In this document: piece after piece, positions 1 to 8,701 of the stretch
Numbering within the stretch: the first letter of the stretch is position 1
Layout of the letters: each line of letters starts with the position of its first letter
DNA from: Stomatobaculum longum
Lineage (GTDB): Bacteria; Bacillota; Clostridia; Lachnospirales; Lachnospiraceae
NCBI GenBank assembly: GCA_905370385.1
Contig: CAJPKN010000008.1
Location: 1-31,596, forward strand
Reading direction: 5' to 3'
DNA length: 31,596 nucleotides
Notes under the pieces: generated by a model
The model's database searches: none
What the model was told of the DNA's origin: nothing
What the model saw: only the letters and a program-made list of their open reading frames with translations
Translations under genes and position numbers: made by a program

Positions 1-1603
1 TTTCCGCCGCCTCTGCGATATGTTCCGTTGTCGCAGCGGTCAGCACTTCGCCCGCCGTCTCCTGTTCGGACAAGGCCGAAAGAGCAGCTTCCGTGTTCAC
101 CTCACCCTCCGGTTCCGCAGGTGTCGCGGCCGTCGGCACTTCGCCGGTCGTCGCCGTATCCGCTTCTGTCGCGACCGCGGCCGCCTCGACTTCTTCCGCC
201 TCGTCATCGTCCTGCCAAGCGGCTTTGCTGCCCGGCACCAATACATAGTTCTTTTCACCCGTGCTGTCCGCAACGGTCAGCGCGACCAGACCGAGCGCAA
301 AGAGCAGGGTCTGCAGACCGGACGCCCCGAGCAGCGGGTCCAAATTGCCGAGTCGCATGCCTATCATCTCCGCGCCCCAATTCAGTAAGCGCGCCGAGAA
401 GCTGTTCAACAGCATGCGCAGGGTAAAGAAGGGGTGAGAGAAGAGCTCCGAAGCCGTAAAGCCCGCATGGCTCATATCGGCGCTCACATTGCCCGCCTGC
501 TCCGCCGCTGCCGGGAAGAAATAAGCCTCCAACACATTCGCATTGACCGCGAGCACCGCCGCGACCAGCGAGAGCAGCAGAATCAGGAAGCAGAGCAGCT
601 TTTTGCCAAAGCCGCCGAAGACGCGCGCCGGAATGAGCAGCGCGAGCAGAATAACGGGCGCATAGACCAGCTTGCAGGGGCCGAAGAGCGCCGCGAGTGC
701 GCAGAGTGCGATGAGTTCCCGCGCGCGTATTTCTTCCGTCCCGTAAGCGAGCTTAAAGACCAGCGCCGTAAAGAGAAATACCGTTCCGATTAATCCCGCA
801 TCGTAGGAGAGCGAAGCCGCGAGGTGTAGGCTCATCGGCAATAAGCCCGCCGCCGCAAACCACGACTTTCCGATCGGCGTGGTTCGCACCGCGAGTGCGG
901 TCAGCGCGACATAGCAGCAGAGGTTCAGAAACTTTCCGAGGAAAAGCAGTCCCACGGCGCCGAGTCCTAGCACACGCGCGATCGAGAAGCCTATGGCCTG
1001 CGGCAGGTAGAAAACAGGCGTGGTCTTCACATCCGGAATCGGCGAAGCGACCGGCTTGGTCGAAAACGCATAGCGCTTCTCCCAGTCCTTCACCGCGCGG
1101 TAGGTGGTCTGCTTCACCGGATTGCCGAGCACTTCCGGAATTTCTTCCGTATCGTCCGGAATTTCCGGCGTCTTCACCCCGTTCATATCCTCCAGCGGAT
1201 AATCGCTCGCGCGCACCGCCGTGAGACCCGCGGGACGAATCAGCGGATCTTCAAAGAGCATGGTCGAAGAAATGCGGTAGGCTGTGCTGTAGTGACTCAG
1301 CTCATCCGGCGCCGAAAGCCCCGGCATCACTGCGAGATAGAGCACGCCGAGCACCATCGCGGAAAAGGCATACGCGCGATACATGCGATTGCTCTTCCGA
1401 CTCCAGAGCAGCGCCGCAAAGAGCGCCGTAATCACAGAGGCCGGAAACAGGAGCTCATAGAGCACAAAGAGCAGGTTGTCCTTAAAGTGGGCCGCCGCAT
1501 CCAGCGCGGCAATGGCACCGTAGAGCCCGGATAGCAGCACAAATACAAGGCCGAGCAGAAAGAACGGCCATGTGCGCACCGCTTGTTTGTTGTTCTGTTC
1601 CAT
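1..1603 (-). CDS. DUF2142 polytopic membrane protein (3' end cut off by window)
   Basis: The reading frame is open from the ATG at 1603 to the window edge, giving at least 534 residues. A good GGGGGAA ribosome binding site precedes the ATG. It is a multi-pass membrane protein. After two N-terminal helices comes an APDE motif followed by LSHYSTAY, which I recognise as the signature loop of the DUF2142 family, thought to be GT-C-like membrane glycosyltransferases of surface polysaccharides. It is the last visible gene of the overlapping glycosyltransferase operon and follows a DPM1-like GT2 and a DUF2304 protein. That trio fits a polyprenyl-phosphate-sugar side-branching system (inference). Odd feature: after a helix near residue 430-444 the protein enters a loop of about 90 residues rich in Ala, Glu and Thr, still running at the window edge. 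The family is fairly certain; the exact reaction is not. Confidence 0.85.
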   Translation of the reverse strand, partial: MEQNNKQAVRTWPFFLLGLVFVLLSGLYGAIAALDAAAHFKDNLLFVLYELLFPASVITALFAALLWSRKSNRMYRAYAFSAMVLGVLYLAVMPGLSAPDELSHYSTAYRISSTMLFEDPLIRPAGLTAVRASDYPLEDMNGVKTPEIPDDTEEIPEVLGNPVKQTTYRAVKDWEKRYAFSTKPVASPIPDVKTTPVFYLPQAIGFSIARVLGLGAVGLLFLGKFLNLCCYVALTALAVRTTPIGKSWFAAAGLLPMSLHLAASLSYDAGLIGTVFLFTALVFKLAYGTEEIRARELIALCALAALFGPCKLVYAPVILLALLIPARVFGGFGKKLLCFLILLLSLVAAVLAVNANVLEAYFFPAAAEQAGNVSADMSHAGFTASELFSHPFFTLRMLLNSFSARLLNWGAEMIGMRLGNLDPLLGASGLQTLLFALGLVALTVADSTGEKNYVLVPGSKAAWQDDDEAEEVEAAAVATEADTATTGEVPTAATPAEPEGEVNTEAALSALSEQETAGEVLTAATTEHIAEAAE

Positions 1604-1639
1604 GATTCCCCCCATTCTTTTTGATAAAGCGTTTATGAG

Positions 1640-1675
1640 AGCGCCGCAGCCTTACGCCGCGGTTTGAGGCGCTCA
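1640..1675 (-). other. Intercistronic hairpin between DUF2304 and DUF2142 genes
   Basis: On the minus strand GAGCGCC pairs with GGCGCTC around an inner GC-rich stem, starting at the DUF2304 stop codon. No U-run follows, so this is more likely an mRNA-stability or partial-attenuation element than a true terminator. The DUF2142 ribosome binding site follows about 30 bases later. Confidence 0.35.
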
Positions 1676-2038
1676 GTTCTTCTCTTCTCTGTTCTCCTTC
1701 GCTTCTTCCGCGAAGCGCTCGCGGAGCGCCTCGCTCTGTGCAAGCGAACTCAGCTTTTCCTCGAGCAGCGATACCTTTAAGCTCAGCGAAAAGACCTTCA
1801 TAAAGAGAATGGCAATGACCAGCAAAAACAAGAGATTTGCCGGCGACTGCACACCGAAAAATTCCGTGAGCCGGTAGATGAGCGGCGGAAAGGCCGCGAG
1901 CAGAATAAAGAGTAGGGACGAGAGCACCCAGAACACGCTGTCCTCGATCTGCATCTTCGCCTTGCGTATCCGTGTCAGTACGACCGCTCCCGCGAGCAGC
2001 GCAGCGGCGAGCAGAAAAATACGAAGTCCCACGCTCAT
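1673..2038 (-). CDS. DUF2304 small membrane protein
   Basis: This 121-residue protein has three predicted membrane helices (about residues 4-20, 33-53 and 68-86), then a charged coiled-coil-like tail rich in Leu, Glu and Ala. Length and pattern match DUF2304. That family is commonly encoded next to DPM1-like polyprenyl-phosphate glycosyltransferases and is suspected of helping flip or present the lipid-linked sugar (family association; the activity is inference). Its ATG overlaps the TGA of the upstream GT2 gene by four bases, which implies translational coupling. The DUF2142 membrane protein follows, so the three genes probably act together in decorating a surface polymer. Confidence 0.8.
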   Translation of the reverse strand: MSVGLRIFLLAAALLAGAVVLTRIRKAKMQIEDSVFWVLSSLLFILLAAFPPLIYRLTEFFGVQSPANLLFLLVIAILFMKVFSLSLKVSLLEEKLSSLAQSEALRERFAEEAKENREEKN

Positions 2039-2748
2039 GTCTTATCTCCTCCTTGCAGGCTCTTTCCCGCCCGAAAACTCTGAATCAAGAGGATGGAGAG
2101 CAGCATACGCGTCATATAGCGCACGGATATCCAGGGCGTCAGGTAGCTGTGTCCCGTTGTTCGGAGATCCATCTCCGCCTGGATTTCCCGGAAACGCACG
2201 CCGTTCTTCGCGAGAAAGGAAAGGGTGTCCGGCTCCGGCGGATAGTTGATCTGCCGCGAGAAGAGCTCTATCATGCGGCGGTTGTACATGCGCATGCCCG
2301 AGGTCGGATCCTCGATGCGCACCCCCGCGGCAAGGCGTATGGCCGCCGTAATCATGCGACTGCCGAGCATGCGGAGGGTGTGCGGCTTCTTTTCGCTTAC
2401 AAAGCGGGATGCGATCACAATCTCCGCGCCTGCCTTGATTTCCTCGTACATTGCGGGGATGTATTCCGCCCGGTGCTGCCCGTCGCCGTCGAACTGGACG
2501 GCGGCGCGGTAGCCCTTCTCATCCGCATAGCGCATGCCTGCGCGAAACGCACCGGCGAGACCTAAGTTCACCGGCAGATAGAGTGCGCGGTAGCCTTTGG
2601 CGCGGAGTATCTTCGCGGTGTCGTCGGAGGAACCGTCGTTCACCACCAGATAGTCCGCATCCGGGAGTTTCTCTTTGCAGCCCTCCACAACGCGCTCTAT
2701 GCTGCCCGCCTCGTTGTAGGCCGGTATGATCACCAGTATCTCTTTCAT
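2035..2748 (-). CDS. GT2 family, DPM1-like polyprenyl-phosphate glycosyltransferase
   Basis: The 237-residue product is a GT-A enzyme. It opens with IIPAYNEAGSI, continues with VNDGSSDDT (about residues 37-44) and has a DGDGQH metal and nucleotide-sugar motif near residues 87-92. This resembles dolichyl- or undecaprenyl-phosphate mannose/glucose synthases, which transfer one sugar from a nucleotide donor to a polyprenyl phosphate at the cytoplasmic membrane. I chose the ATG at 2748, not the in-frame TTG at 2763: it overlaps the upstream stop as ATGA and has GGGAG eight bases before it. The 3' end overlaps DUF2304 in the same way. There are no C-terminal membrane helices, consistent with a separate membrane partner. 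Donor sugar unknown. Confidence 0.88.
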   Translation of the reverse strand: MKEILVIIPAYNEAGSIERVVEGCKEKLPDADYLVVNDGSSDDTAKILRAKGYRALYLPVNLGLAGAFRAGMRYADEKGYRAAVQFDGDGQHRAEYIPAMYEEIKAGAEIVIASRFVSEKKPHTLRMLGSRMITAAIRLAAGVRIEDPTSGMRMYNRRMIELFSRQINYPPEPDTLSFLAKNGVRFREIQAEMDLRTTGHSYLTPWISVRYMTRMLLSILLIQSFRAGKSLQGGDKT

Positions 2749-3698
2749 CCGATGCTCTCCCAATAACTTCGATTCATCGTGCAGCGCGCCCTAAGCCACT
2801 TCGGGAGCAGGCGATAGCGCTTTCCGAGCGCGTAACCGCAGTACTTTGCCGCACTCAAAGCAAATAGGCGCGGAATTTCCCTTCCCTCTCCCTGCCGCTT
2901 CAAAAAGCGCGCCGTGCGCCGCACCAGGCGTATGCCCTCCGACTCGCTCTTAATATCCCCGAAAATTTCCGGATGTTCCGCCTGCGAGACCGCAAGGTCA
3001 AAGTTCCGGTGAAACTGTTGCGCCGGTGTATAGCAGTGCGAATGATAGACCCGCGCATCCGCACAGTAGGCGAGGGTCCCGCCGCTCTTTAAGAGCCGCG
3101 CCGCATAAATCATGTCCTCGTTAAAAATGGCGCGCCCCGGAAAACCGCCGAGCGCGTCAAAGCGCGCTCTCACATAGGCCGCACAGACATTGGAGGCAAA
3201 GTAGGTCTTGATGCCGAGTCTCTCTTTGTCCGCTTCGGTCTTCAGAAACGACCGATCGCCGTAGTTATAGCGCCGTGTGAATTTTTCCAGGATGTCCGCG
3301 CCCGGATTGGCGAGCTGACGCCCGTAGCTCATCTCGGCCACCCCGTTCTCAAGCGGTGCGAGCAGGTTTTCAAGCAGGCGGTTGTCCGCGGGCACCGCAT
3401 CCTGTGTCAGCATGACAAAATAGGCCGTCTCGGAAAAAGAGACCCCCGCATTTCGCGTGCCGCCGTGGTCAAACTCCGACTTCGAGAGATGATGAACCTC
3501 ACAGCGCTCGGAAAGACCGAGGAGTTCCAATTGCCCCTCCGCACCGCAGTTGTCCCAGTATGTGCGCTCGGTGTTCATGATGATGATTTTTCGCGGCATC
3601 CATGTCTGCCGGGAGAGCCGGTCGAGCAGGCGAAACAGGCGCTCGTCCGGGCGATAAACCGGGATAATCACATCCGCCTTTGCTCTCTTCTCTTCCAT
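2745..3698 (-). CDS. GT2 family glycosyltransferase, rhamnosyltransferase-like
   Basis: This 317-residue GT-A enzyme begins VIIPVYRPDERL. It carries FDHGGTRNAG followed by the acidic MLTQDAVPAD segment, and a later IFNEDMIYAARLL motif. FDHGGTRN plus TQDA is typical, from memory, of rhamnosyltransferases that build O-antigen-like or wall rhamnans. Rhamnosyl transfer also suits the dTDP-rhamnose genes upstream in the same locus. The ATG at 3698 has GGGGAA upstream and starts just after the flippase stop, so a TTG six bases earlier is not favoured. The last codons overlap the DPM1-like gene (ATGA). Probably cytoplasmic and membrane-associated. The acceptor is unknown. Confidence 0.85.
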   Translation of the reverse strand: MEEKRAKADVIIPVYRPDERLFRLLDRLSRQTWMPRKIIIMNTERTYWDNCGAEGQLELLGLSERCEVHHLSKSEFDHGGTRNAGVSFSETAYFVMLTQDAVPADNRLLENLLAPLENGVAEMSYGRQLANPGADILEKFTRRYNYGDRSFLKTEADKERLGIKTYFASNVCAAYVRARFDALGGFPGRAIFNEDMIYAARLLKSGGTLAYCADARVYHSHCYTPAQQFHRNFDLAVSQAEHPEIFGDIKSESEGIRLVRRTARFLKRQGEGREIPRLFALSAAKYCGYALGKRYRLLPKWLRARCTMNRSYWESIG

Positions 3699-3700
3699 GC

Positions 3701-4987
3701 TCAAGCTTCCCCCTTAAATTTATGATCCTGCCGAAGGGCCCGCAGCGTCGCCGCGGCAAAGAGCAGGGTGAGCAGCGCCATCATGCCGCAGTACGAGAGC
3801 GCACCGCCGAGCAGCCCCCGATACCGTACACCGAATTCCGCGCTGACCCAAGCGAGCCCCGTGCCGAGCACATAAATCAGAAAAATACTGCGCTGCCGTT
3901 CGAGGATTACCAGACAATAGTATAACAGATTTAAGAGCGCATAAAAGCCGCCGCCCAGAATCACAAGCAAAAGTTCCGTTCTGAGTCCCTTGAGCGCCTT
4001 TCCGGCCTCCGCACCGACCAAGAGCGAAAGCACCGGTATGCCGAGGAACCAAGCCGCCAGCGTGCCGAGGAGCGTAAGCCCCAGGATGAGCGCCGTAATC
4101 TTTCCGACCGTCGATAGAAAGACCGCCTTTCTCCCCGCCTCTCGCGCCTCCGAGAGCAGGGTAAGTACCGGCCGTATCACAAAGTTCGACATGAGGTTGA
4201 TGACCGAGGTCGGAATAAAGATGGTTGTGTAGTAGCTGTTGTCCGCCGCCGTGAGATAGCGGTTCACCGCATACTTGGACGCCGCAAAGATGTAGAGATC
4301 CAGGAAGGCACCGAGAAAGAGCCAGCGGCTCTTTGCAAAGAGGCGGCGTATATAGCCCCTGCGGAGCTCCGTTCTCACCTTCGGCAGGCAGCGAAGCGGC
4401 GCGACACAGCAGAGCAGTATCATCCCGGCCTGGCCGACGAGGGCCGCAAGGCAGGCAGCAGGCAGCGAGCGCGTCGTAAACAGCAGGAGCAAAAAGAGCA
4501 CCACGCTCCCGAGGGTTCGAAAGGCATTGCTCTTTCCCGCGAGATACAGTCTTCCCTGCCGCTGAAATTCCGAGTCGTAGCAGTCGGCAAAGCCGTCCAG
4601 AATTTTATAGCCCGCCGTCAGGAAGAGCACGGTCCGCGCCTCACCCGGCACGGTTAAGAGGAGACCGTAGAAGAGCGTCGCCAGAACAGCCGCCGCACAG
4701 CTCAGCAGCCGGAACGCCCGGTATTCACCGAAGGTTCCCTGCTCACCGGCATCGGTCACCTGCACCGGCCGCATGCCGAAATAGGCGACGATGAAAATCT
4801 GCTGCCCGAAGGTCGAGAAGGCAAAGAAGAAAATGCCGCCCGAGGCCGCCCCGAGCGTTCGCGTGACCACCGCGCCGAGCAGCATACTGGTCAGCGCGTA
4901 AATAAAGGAGCCTGCCATATTCCAGAGCACATTACGCTTTGCGATGTTGGTCTCGCTCCCGATTAAAAAACTGCCGATTCCGTTCAT
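3701..4987 (-). CDS. Polysaccharide flippase, Wzx/MOP superfamily
   Basis: The 428-residue protein is almost entirely hydrophobic, with about 12-14 predicted membrane helices. Its N-terminal pattern (a short basic segment, then a helix containing SFIYALTSMLLGAVVTRTLG) is typical of polysaccharide-biosynthesis flippases of the MOP exporter superfamily. It would move undecaprenyl-linked oligosaccharide across the membrane. The ATG overlaps the stop of the upstream glycosyltransferase as ATGA, with GGAGGAAG just before it; the rhamnosyltransferase-like gene follows within three bases. No Wzy-type polymerase was recognised in the window. It could instead export teichoic-acid-type units. Confidence 0.85.
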   Translation of the reverse strand: MNGIGSFLIGSETNIAKRNVLWNMAGSFIYALTSMLLGAVVTRTLGAASGGIFFFAFSTFGQQIFIVAYFGMRPVQVTDAGEQGTFGEYRAFRLLSCAAAVLATLFYGLLLTVPGEARTVLFLTAGYKILDGFADCYDSEFQRQGRLYLAGKSNAFRTLGSVVLFLLLLFTTRSLPAACLAALVGQAGMILLCCVAPLRCLPKVRTELRRGYIRRLFAKSRWLFLGAFLDLYIFAASKYAVNRYLTAADNSYYTTIFIPTSVINLMSNFVIRPVLTLLSEAREAGRKAVFLSTVGKITALILGLTLLGTLAAWFLGIPVLSLLVGAEAGKALKGLRTELLLVILGGGFYALLNLLYYCLVILERQRSIFLIYVLGTGLAWVSAEFGVRYRGLLGGALSYCGMMALLTLLFAAATLRALRQDHKFKGEA

Positions 4988-5883
4988 CTTCCTCCGCCCG
5001 TCAAAAAGATTTCAAGCCGTATCAGCGCAAACCAGAGCTCCGCAAAGAGAAGCGCAGGCCGCTTACAGCCGAGGTAGTGCCGGAAATAAAAGCGCATCGC
5101 ATCCTCTCGAAGCTTCTGCCGGTCAAGTGCCCGGCGGTAACTCTTGCCTATGCTCGCCGCGTGGCGGTGCACATAGTGCACGCTCGTCAGAAGCGCGGTC
5201 TTTGCGCCTATCTTTCTGAGTCTCTGCCCGAGGATATACTCCTCCTCATAGAGAAATACGCGCTCATCGTAGCCGCCGGCACGCAGAAAACATGCAATAT
5301 CAACCATGAGGAGCGAGCCCGGCACACAGTCGACCCGCGCGAGTTTTGCGCGGTAGTGCCGCTCCGGGTAGTGTAAGAGAGGCGTGAACAGCCGCCGTGC
5401 GACCGGTCCCGCCTCGAGGAGATCCGCGAACCAATTTCGAAGCGGAAAGGCCGCCGCGCCGGAGAGCACGTTTGCGCGGCTCCCCGGGCGCTCCGCACCC
5501 GGGGCTTTCGAGGGATTGATCTGCACCGGCGCAATCACGGCGAGACCCCGATTCTTTTCGAGCGCCCGGATAAGACTTCTTAGGCAGTCCTCCGTAAACT
5601 CGGCGTCCGGATTCGCAATCAGCGCGTAGGTATAGCCCCGCGCCGCCGCATAGCGAATGCCGAGATTATTGCCCGCGCCGTAACCACCGTTCTTCTCTGC
5701 CGCGAGTACAACCACTTTCCCGCCCGCTTCCGCGCGGAGCGCTTCCAAGCTGTGATCCGTCGAAGCGTTGTCGACCACGATGACCGCATCAAGCGCCGCA
5801 TAGTCGCGAATGCGCCGCAATTGCGCAAGCGTCGTCTCGCTGTCGTTATAGTTTACGACGATGGCCGCCGTCTTTTCACGCAT
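4984..5883 (-). CDS. GT2 family glycosyltransferase, WbbL-like
   Basis: The 299-residue protein starts AAIVVNYNDSETT, followed by VVDNASTDHSL and an ANPDAEF acidic motif near residue 88. This is the layout of WbbL/RfbF-type GT2 rhamnosyltransferases (family resemblance). A later FLYEEEYILGQRL segment supplies the expected acidic catalytic region. The ATG lies inside the end of the GT8 gene, overlapping eight bases, and is preceded by GGGAGG at a six-base spacing. It overlaps the flippase start downstream. With two rhamnosyltransferase-like GT2 enzymes in one operon, a repeat unit with more than one rhamnose is plausible, but that is inference. Confidence 0.85.
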   Translation of the reverse strand: MREKTAAIVVNYNDSETTLAQLRRIRDYAALDAVIVVDNASTDHSLEALRAEAGGKVVVLAAEKNGGYGAGNNLGIRYAAARGYTYALIANPDAEFTEDCLRSLIRALEKNRGLAVIAPVQINPSKAPGAERPGSRANVLSGAAAFPLRNWFADLLEAGPVARRLFTPLLHYPERHYRAKLARVDCVPGSLLMVDIACFLRAGGYDERVFLYEEEYILGQRLRKIGAKTALLTSVHYVHRHAASIGKSYRRALDRQKLREDAMRFYFRHYLGCKRPALLFAELWFALIRLEIFLTGGGR

Positions 5884-6874
5884 GTGTCGCCTCCCGCATC
5901 TTCCGTCTTCTCTCTTCCGCGCTCTTTCTCACATAGCGTCGGCCCAGCGCAAAGCGAAACGAGGGGAAGAAGCGCGTCATGAGATTCATGAGATGATAAC
6001 AGAAGAGATACCCTCTCTTCCCACCCTCCGGCTTTGCGGCGCGATAAGGCGTTCGCGCAAGGTAAGTCACATAGGCGCGGCCGTAGGGGTTATAGGCCCC
6101 CTGCCGCCACGGTCTTTCATCCCCCGCATAGTGGACTATAGCCGGAGAGCGCTTGGCCGTGCGGAAACGCCGCTCCCCGATTGCACGGTAGGCAGGCGAA
6201 AAGACCTCGAGCGCCGCGTAGGAGAAGTAATAATAATTGGTGATGAAATTGTACTTCGGATGCAGAGCGGCAATGCGCCCCCGCAGGAGCCCGTTGATGG
6301 CGTCCTGATCCTGAAAGAGGCAGTGGGGCGCAATTTCCGTGTAATAGGCGAGCAACTGCTTTCCTATTTCCTCATCCCGCCAGCGCGCAAGATCCACCAG
6401 CATGACCCCCGCGTTAAAATACGGCTCTTCCGGCAGGATTCCGAGATAAGCCTTGACCTCGTGATATATGCTCGGCTCCTCCGCCATGGCGAGGAGCTTC
6501 CCGCCGAGCTCCGACTTGTACATATGGTGCAGGCTACGCTGCACCACCGTGTCGCAGTCCAGATAGAGGACACGCTTCACATCGGCCGGCAGGAGCTCTC
6601 CGAGGAAAAAACGCCCCAGGGTGCTCAAATCAAAGCGTCCCGTGTCCGGACGCTCCGGGAAGCGCTCTTCCAGATTGCGGCAGGGTATCAGGGTTAGGAT
6701 GCGCCCGAAATCCGCCGCGAGTTCCTTCAGTTTTTCCGCGGTCTCCGGCAAAATCCCGGTGTCCAAGAGATATATCTTCAGCTCCTCCTCGTCCGGATTG
6801 CAGTCGCAGAGCGAGGCGAGCGAGACCGCAAAGTGCTGTGCATACGCCTCGTTGGAGACATAAACCACGTTCAT
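5876..6874 (-). CDS. GT8 family glycosyltransferase
   Basis: This 332-residue protein matches the LgtC-like GT8 layout. It has an N-terminal VVYVSNEAYAQHFAVSLASL segment and a RVLYLDCDTVV motif, with the DxD metal ligands at about D106 and D108. A YFNAGVMLVDL motif and QDQDAIN follow. GT8 enzymes are retaining transferases that use UDP-glucose or UDP-galactose. The ATG at 6874 has AGGAGG eight bases upstream and is the first gene after the hairpin downstream of leuA, so it opens the tightly packed transferase block. The basic C-terminal tail, rich in Arg, may aid membrane binding. Confidence 0.88.
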   Translation of the reverse strand: MNVVYVSNEAYAQHFAVSLASLCDCNPDEEELKIYLLDTGILPETAEKLKELAADFGRILTLIPCRNLEERFPERPDTGRFDLSTLGRFFLGELLPADVKRVLYLDCDTVVQRSLHHMYKSELGGKLLAMAEEPSIYHEVKAYLGILPEEPYFNAGVMLVDLARWRDEEIGKQLLAYYTEIAPHCLFQDQDAINGLLRGRIAALHPKYNFITNYYYFSYAALEVFSPAYRAIGERRFRTAKRSPAIVHYAGDERPWRQGAYNPYGRAYVTYLARTPYRAAKPEGGKRGYLFCYHLMNLMTRFFPSFRFALGRRYVRKSAEERRRKMREATHA

Positions 6875-6894
6875 CCCTATCCCCTCCTATGGAA

Positions 6895-6918
6895 ACAGCC
6901 CGGAGCACGCCGGGCTGT
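6895..6918 (-). terminator. Hairpin between leuA and the glycosyltransferase block
   Basis: A perfect nine-base stem (ACAGCCCGG with CCGGGCTGT, six-base loop) sits 18 bases after the leuA stop and about 20 bases before the GT8 start. Only TTTCC follows on the minus strand, so termination is probably partial. It could set the ratio between precursor genes and transferases. Confidence 0.55.
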
Positions 6919-6935
6919 ATGAAAGTACAGATTCT

Positions 6936-8609
6936 TTAATAAAACAGACGGTTCACCGCAGAGAAGATACCGCGGAGCGAGGCCCTCGTGATGTTGCTCG
7001 AGATGCCGACACCGTAGGTCGTGCGTCCGCTCTTCTCATCCAGCATGTGGATGTAGGAAGCCGCCTGCGCATTGGAACCTTGGCGCAGCGCATGCTCGGA
7101 GTAGTCGAGAATGCGAATCTGAAGACCCAGTGCCTCCGCGAGACCGTGGCGCACCGCGTCGATCGGTCCGTTTCCGACGCCCTCAAACTGCCGCTCCTCG
7201 CCGTTCAGCGTGTAGGTGCAGACAGCGCGGGTCGAGAACTCGCCCTCCTCGAGGCCGTTGTCCGAAATCACGCACTTTTTGAAGTGTACGGGCTCCTTGC
7301 GATCCGGATAAGCGCGCTGGAACTCTGCGTAAATCTCCTCCGGCGCAATCTCACCCTGCTTCTCGGAGAGTGCCTGGATGATGTCCGCAAACTCCTTGTG
7401 CATGCCCTTCGGCAGGCGGAAGCCGTAGAAGGTATCCATGATGAAGGCAACACCGCCCTTGCCGGACTGGGAGTTGATGCGCACCACCGGCTGATAGACT
7501 CTGCCGATATCGCTCGGGTCGATCGGGAGGTAGGGCACCTGCCAGTACGGATTGTTTCGCTCCCGCATGGCCTGCAGGCCCTTGTTGATTGCATCCTGGT
7601 GCGAGCCGGAGAAGGCCGTGAAGACCAGTTCGCCCGCATAGGGATGACGCGGCGGTATGCTCATCTTCGTGCAGCGCTCATAGACCTCCGCAATCTCCTT
7701 CTCGTTCGAGATGTTGAGATGCGGCTCTATGCCCTGCGAATACATGTTGTAAGCCACGGTCAGAATGTCCACGTTGCCCGTGCGCTCGCCGTTTCCGAAG
7801 AGCGTACCCTCAACGCGGTCCGCGCCCGCAAGGAGCGCGAGTTCGGTCGCCGCGACACCGGTGCCGCGATCGTTGTGCGGGTGAATGCTTACCACAATCG
7901 AGTCGCGATTCTTAAAGTGACGCACCATCCACTCAATCTGGTCCGCATAGACATTCGGCGTGTTCATCTCGACCGTCAGCGGGAGGTTGATGATAACCTT
8001 CTTCTCCGGCGTCGCCATGCCCCACTCGTCGAGAACCGCTTCACAGACCTCGAGCGCAAAGTCGAGTTCCGTCCCCATGAAGCTCTCCGGGGAGTACTCG
8101 AGGATGATGTCGTCGCGCCCGAACTCTTTCATGCAGGCCTTGACCGTCTTGACGCCGTCTATGGCAATCTGCTTAATTTCCTCGCGACTCGCGTGGAAGA
8201 CCACATCGCGCTGCAGGGTATTGGTCGAATTGTAGATGTGCACGATCGGGTTCGGTATGCCCTCGATTGCCTCAAAGGTTCTGCGAATCAGGTGTTCGCG
8301 GCACTGTGTGAGCACCTGGACATGCACATCCGACGGAATCATCTTCCGCAGCGCGAGCAGACGGAGGAAGTCGAACTCAATCTGAGAGGCCGCCGGAAAG
8401 CCGATCTCGATTTCCTTGAAGCCCAGCTTTAGTAGGAGATTGAACATCTCTGTCTTCTCCTCGACAACCATGGGCTCCACGAGCGCCTGATTGCCGTCCC
8501 GTAAATCGACCGAACACCAGATGGGTGCCTTCTCGATCTCACGGTTCGGCCACTCGCGCTCAGGGAAATGAACGACCGGGTTCCGTTGATATCTCTCGAT
8601 ATGATACAT
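6936..8609 (-). CDS. leuA: 2-isopropylmalate synthase
   Basis: The 557-residue protein condenses acetyl-CoA with 2-oxoisovalerate, the first committed step of leucine biosynthesis. The TIM-barrel domain begins IWCSVDLRDGNQALVEPM and contains the metal-binding SIHPHNDRGTG motif. The C-terminal regulatory domain (about residues 430-557) should bind leucine. Length and opening match the longer LeuA type. The start is the ATG at 8609 with AAGGAGG directly upstream; an in-frame TTG at 8627 lacks one. It lies in the polysaccharide locus between glmM and GT8, with no other leucine genes in view. A 92-base gap upstream shows no convincing T-box or leader peptide. Confidence 0.95.
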   Translation of the reverse strand: MYHIERYQRNPVVHFPEREWPNREIEKAPIWCSVDLRDGNQALVEPMVVEEKTEMFNLLLKLGFKEIEIGFPAASQIEFDFLRLLALRKMIPSDVHVQVLTQCREHLIRRTFEAIEGIPNPIVHIYNSTNTLQRDVVFHASREEIKQIAIDGVKTVKACMKEFGRDDIILEYSPESFMGTELDFALEVCEAVLDEWGMATPEKKVIINLPLTVEMNTPNVYADQIEWMVRHFKNRDSIVVSIHPHNDRGTGVAATELALLAGADRVEGTLFGNGERTGNVDILTVAYNMYSQGIEPHLNISNEKEIAEVYERCTKMSIPPRHPYAGELVFTAFSGSHQDAINKGLQAMRERNNPYWQVPYLPIDPSDIGRVYQPVVRINSQSGKGGVAFIMDTFYGFRLPKGMHKEFADIIQALSEKQGEIAPEEIYAEFQRAYPDRKEPVHFKKCVISDNGLEEGEFSTRAVCTYTLNGEERQFEGVGNGPIDAVRHGLAEALGLQIRILDYSEHALRQGSNAQAASYIHMLDEKSGRTTYGVGISSNITRASLRGIFSAVNRLFY

Positions 8610-8701
8610 AGTTCCTCCTTCTTGCAAATGGTATAAAGCGAATTACTTCATTGCTGTCATTACTTCTGTCGTACTCTGAGCGGTTCCGGACCAAGCGGCC
8701 C

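Noticed and set aside
7047..8432. A 461-codon open frame on the plus strand opposite leuA, and similar long antisense frames opposite rfbB, rfbD and the decarboxylase
   Set aside because: These are shadows created by high G+C and biased third positions. They have no ribosome binding sites or recognisable domains, and the opposite strand encodes well-known enzymes.
8610..8701. A T-box or leucine leader peptide before leuA
   Set aside because: The 92-base gap has no run of leucine codons, no T-box motif and no terminator/antiterminator pair.
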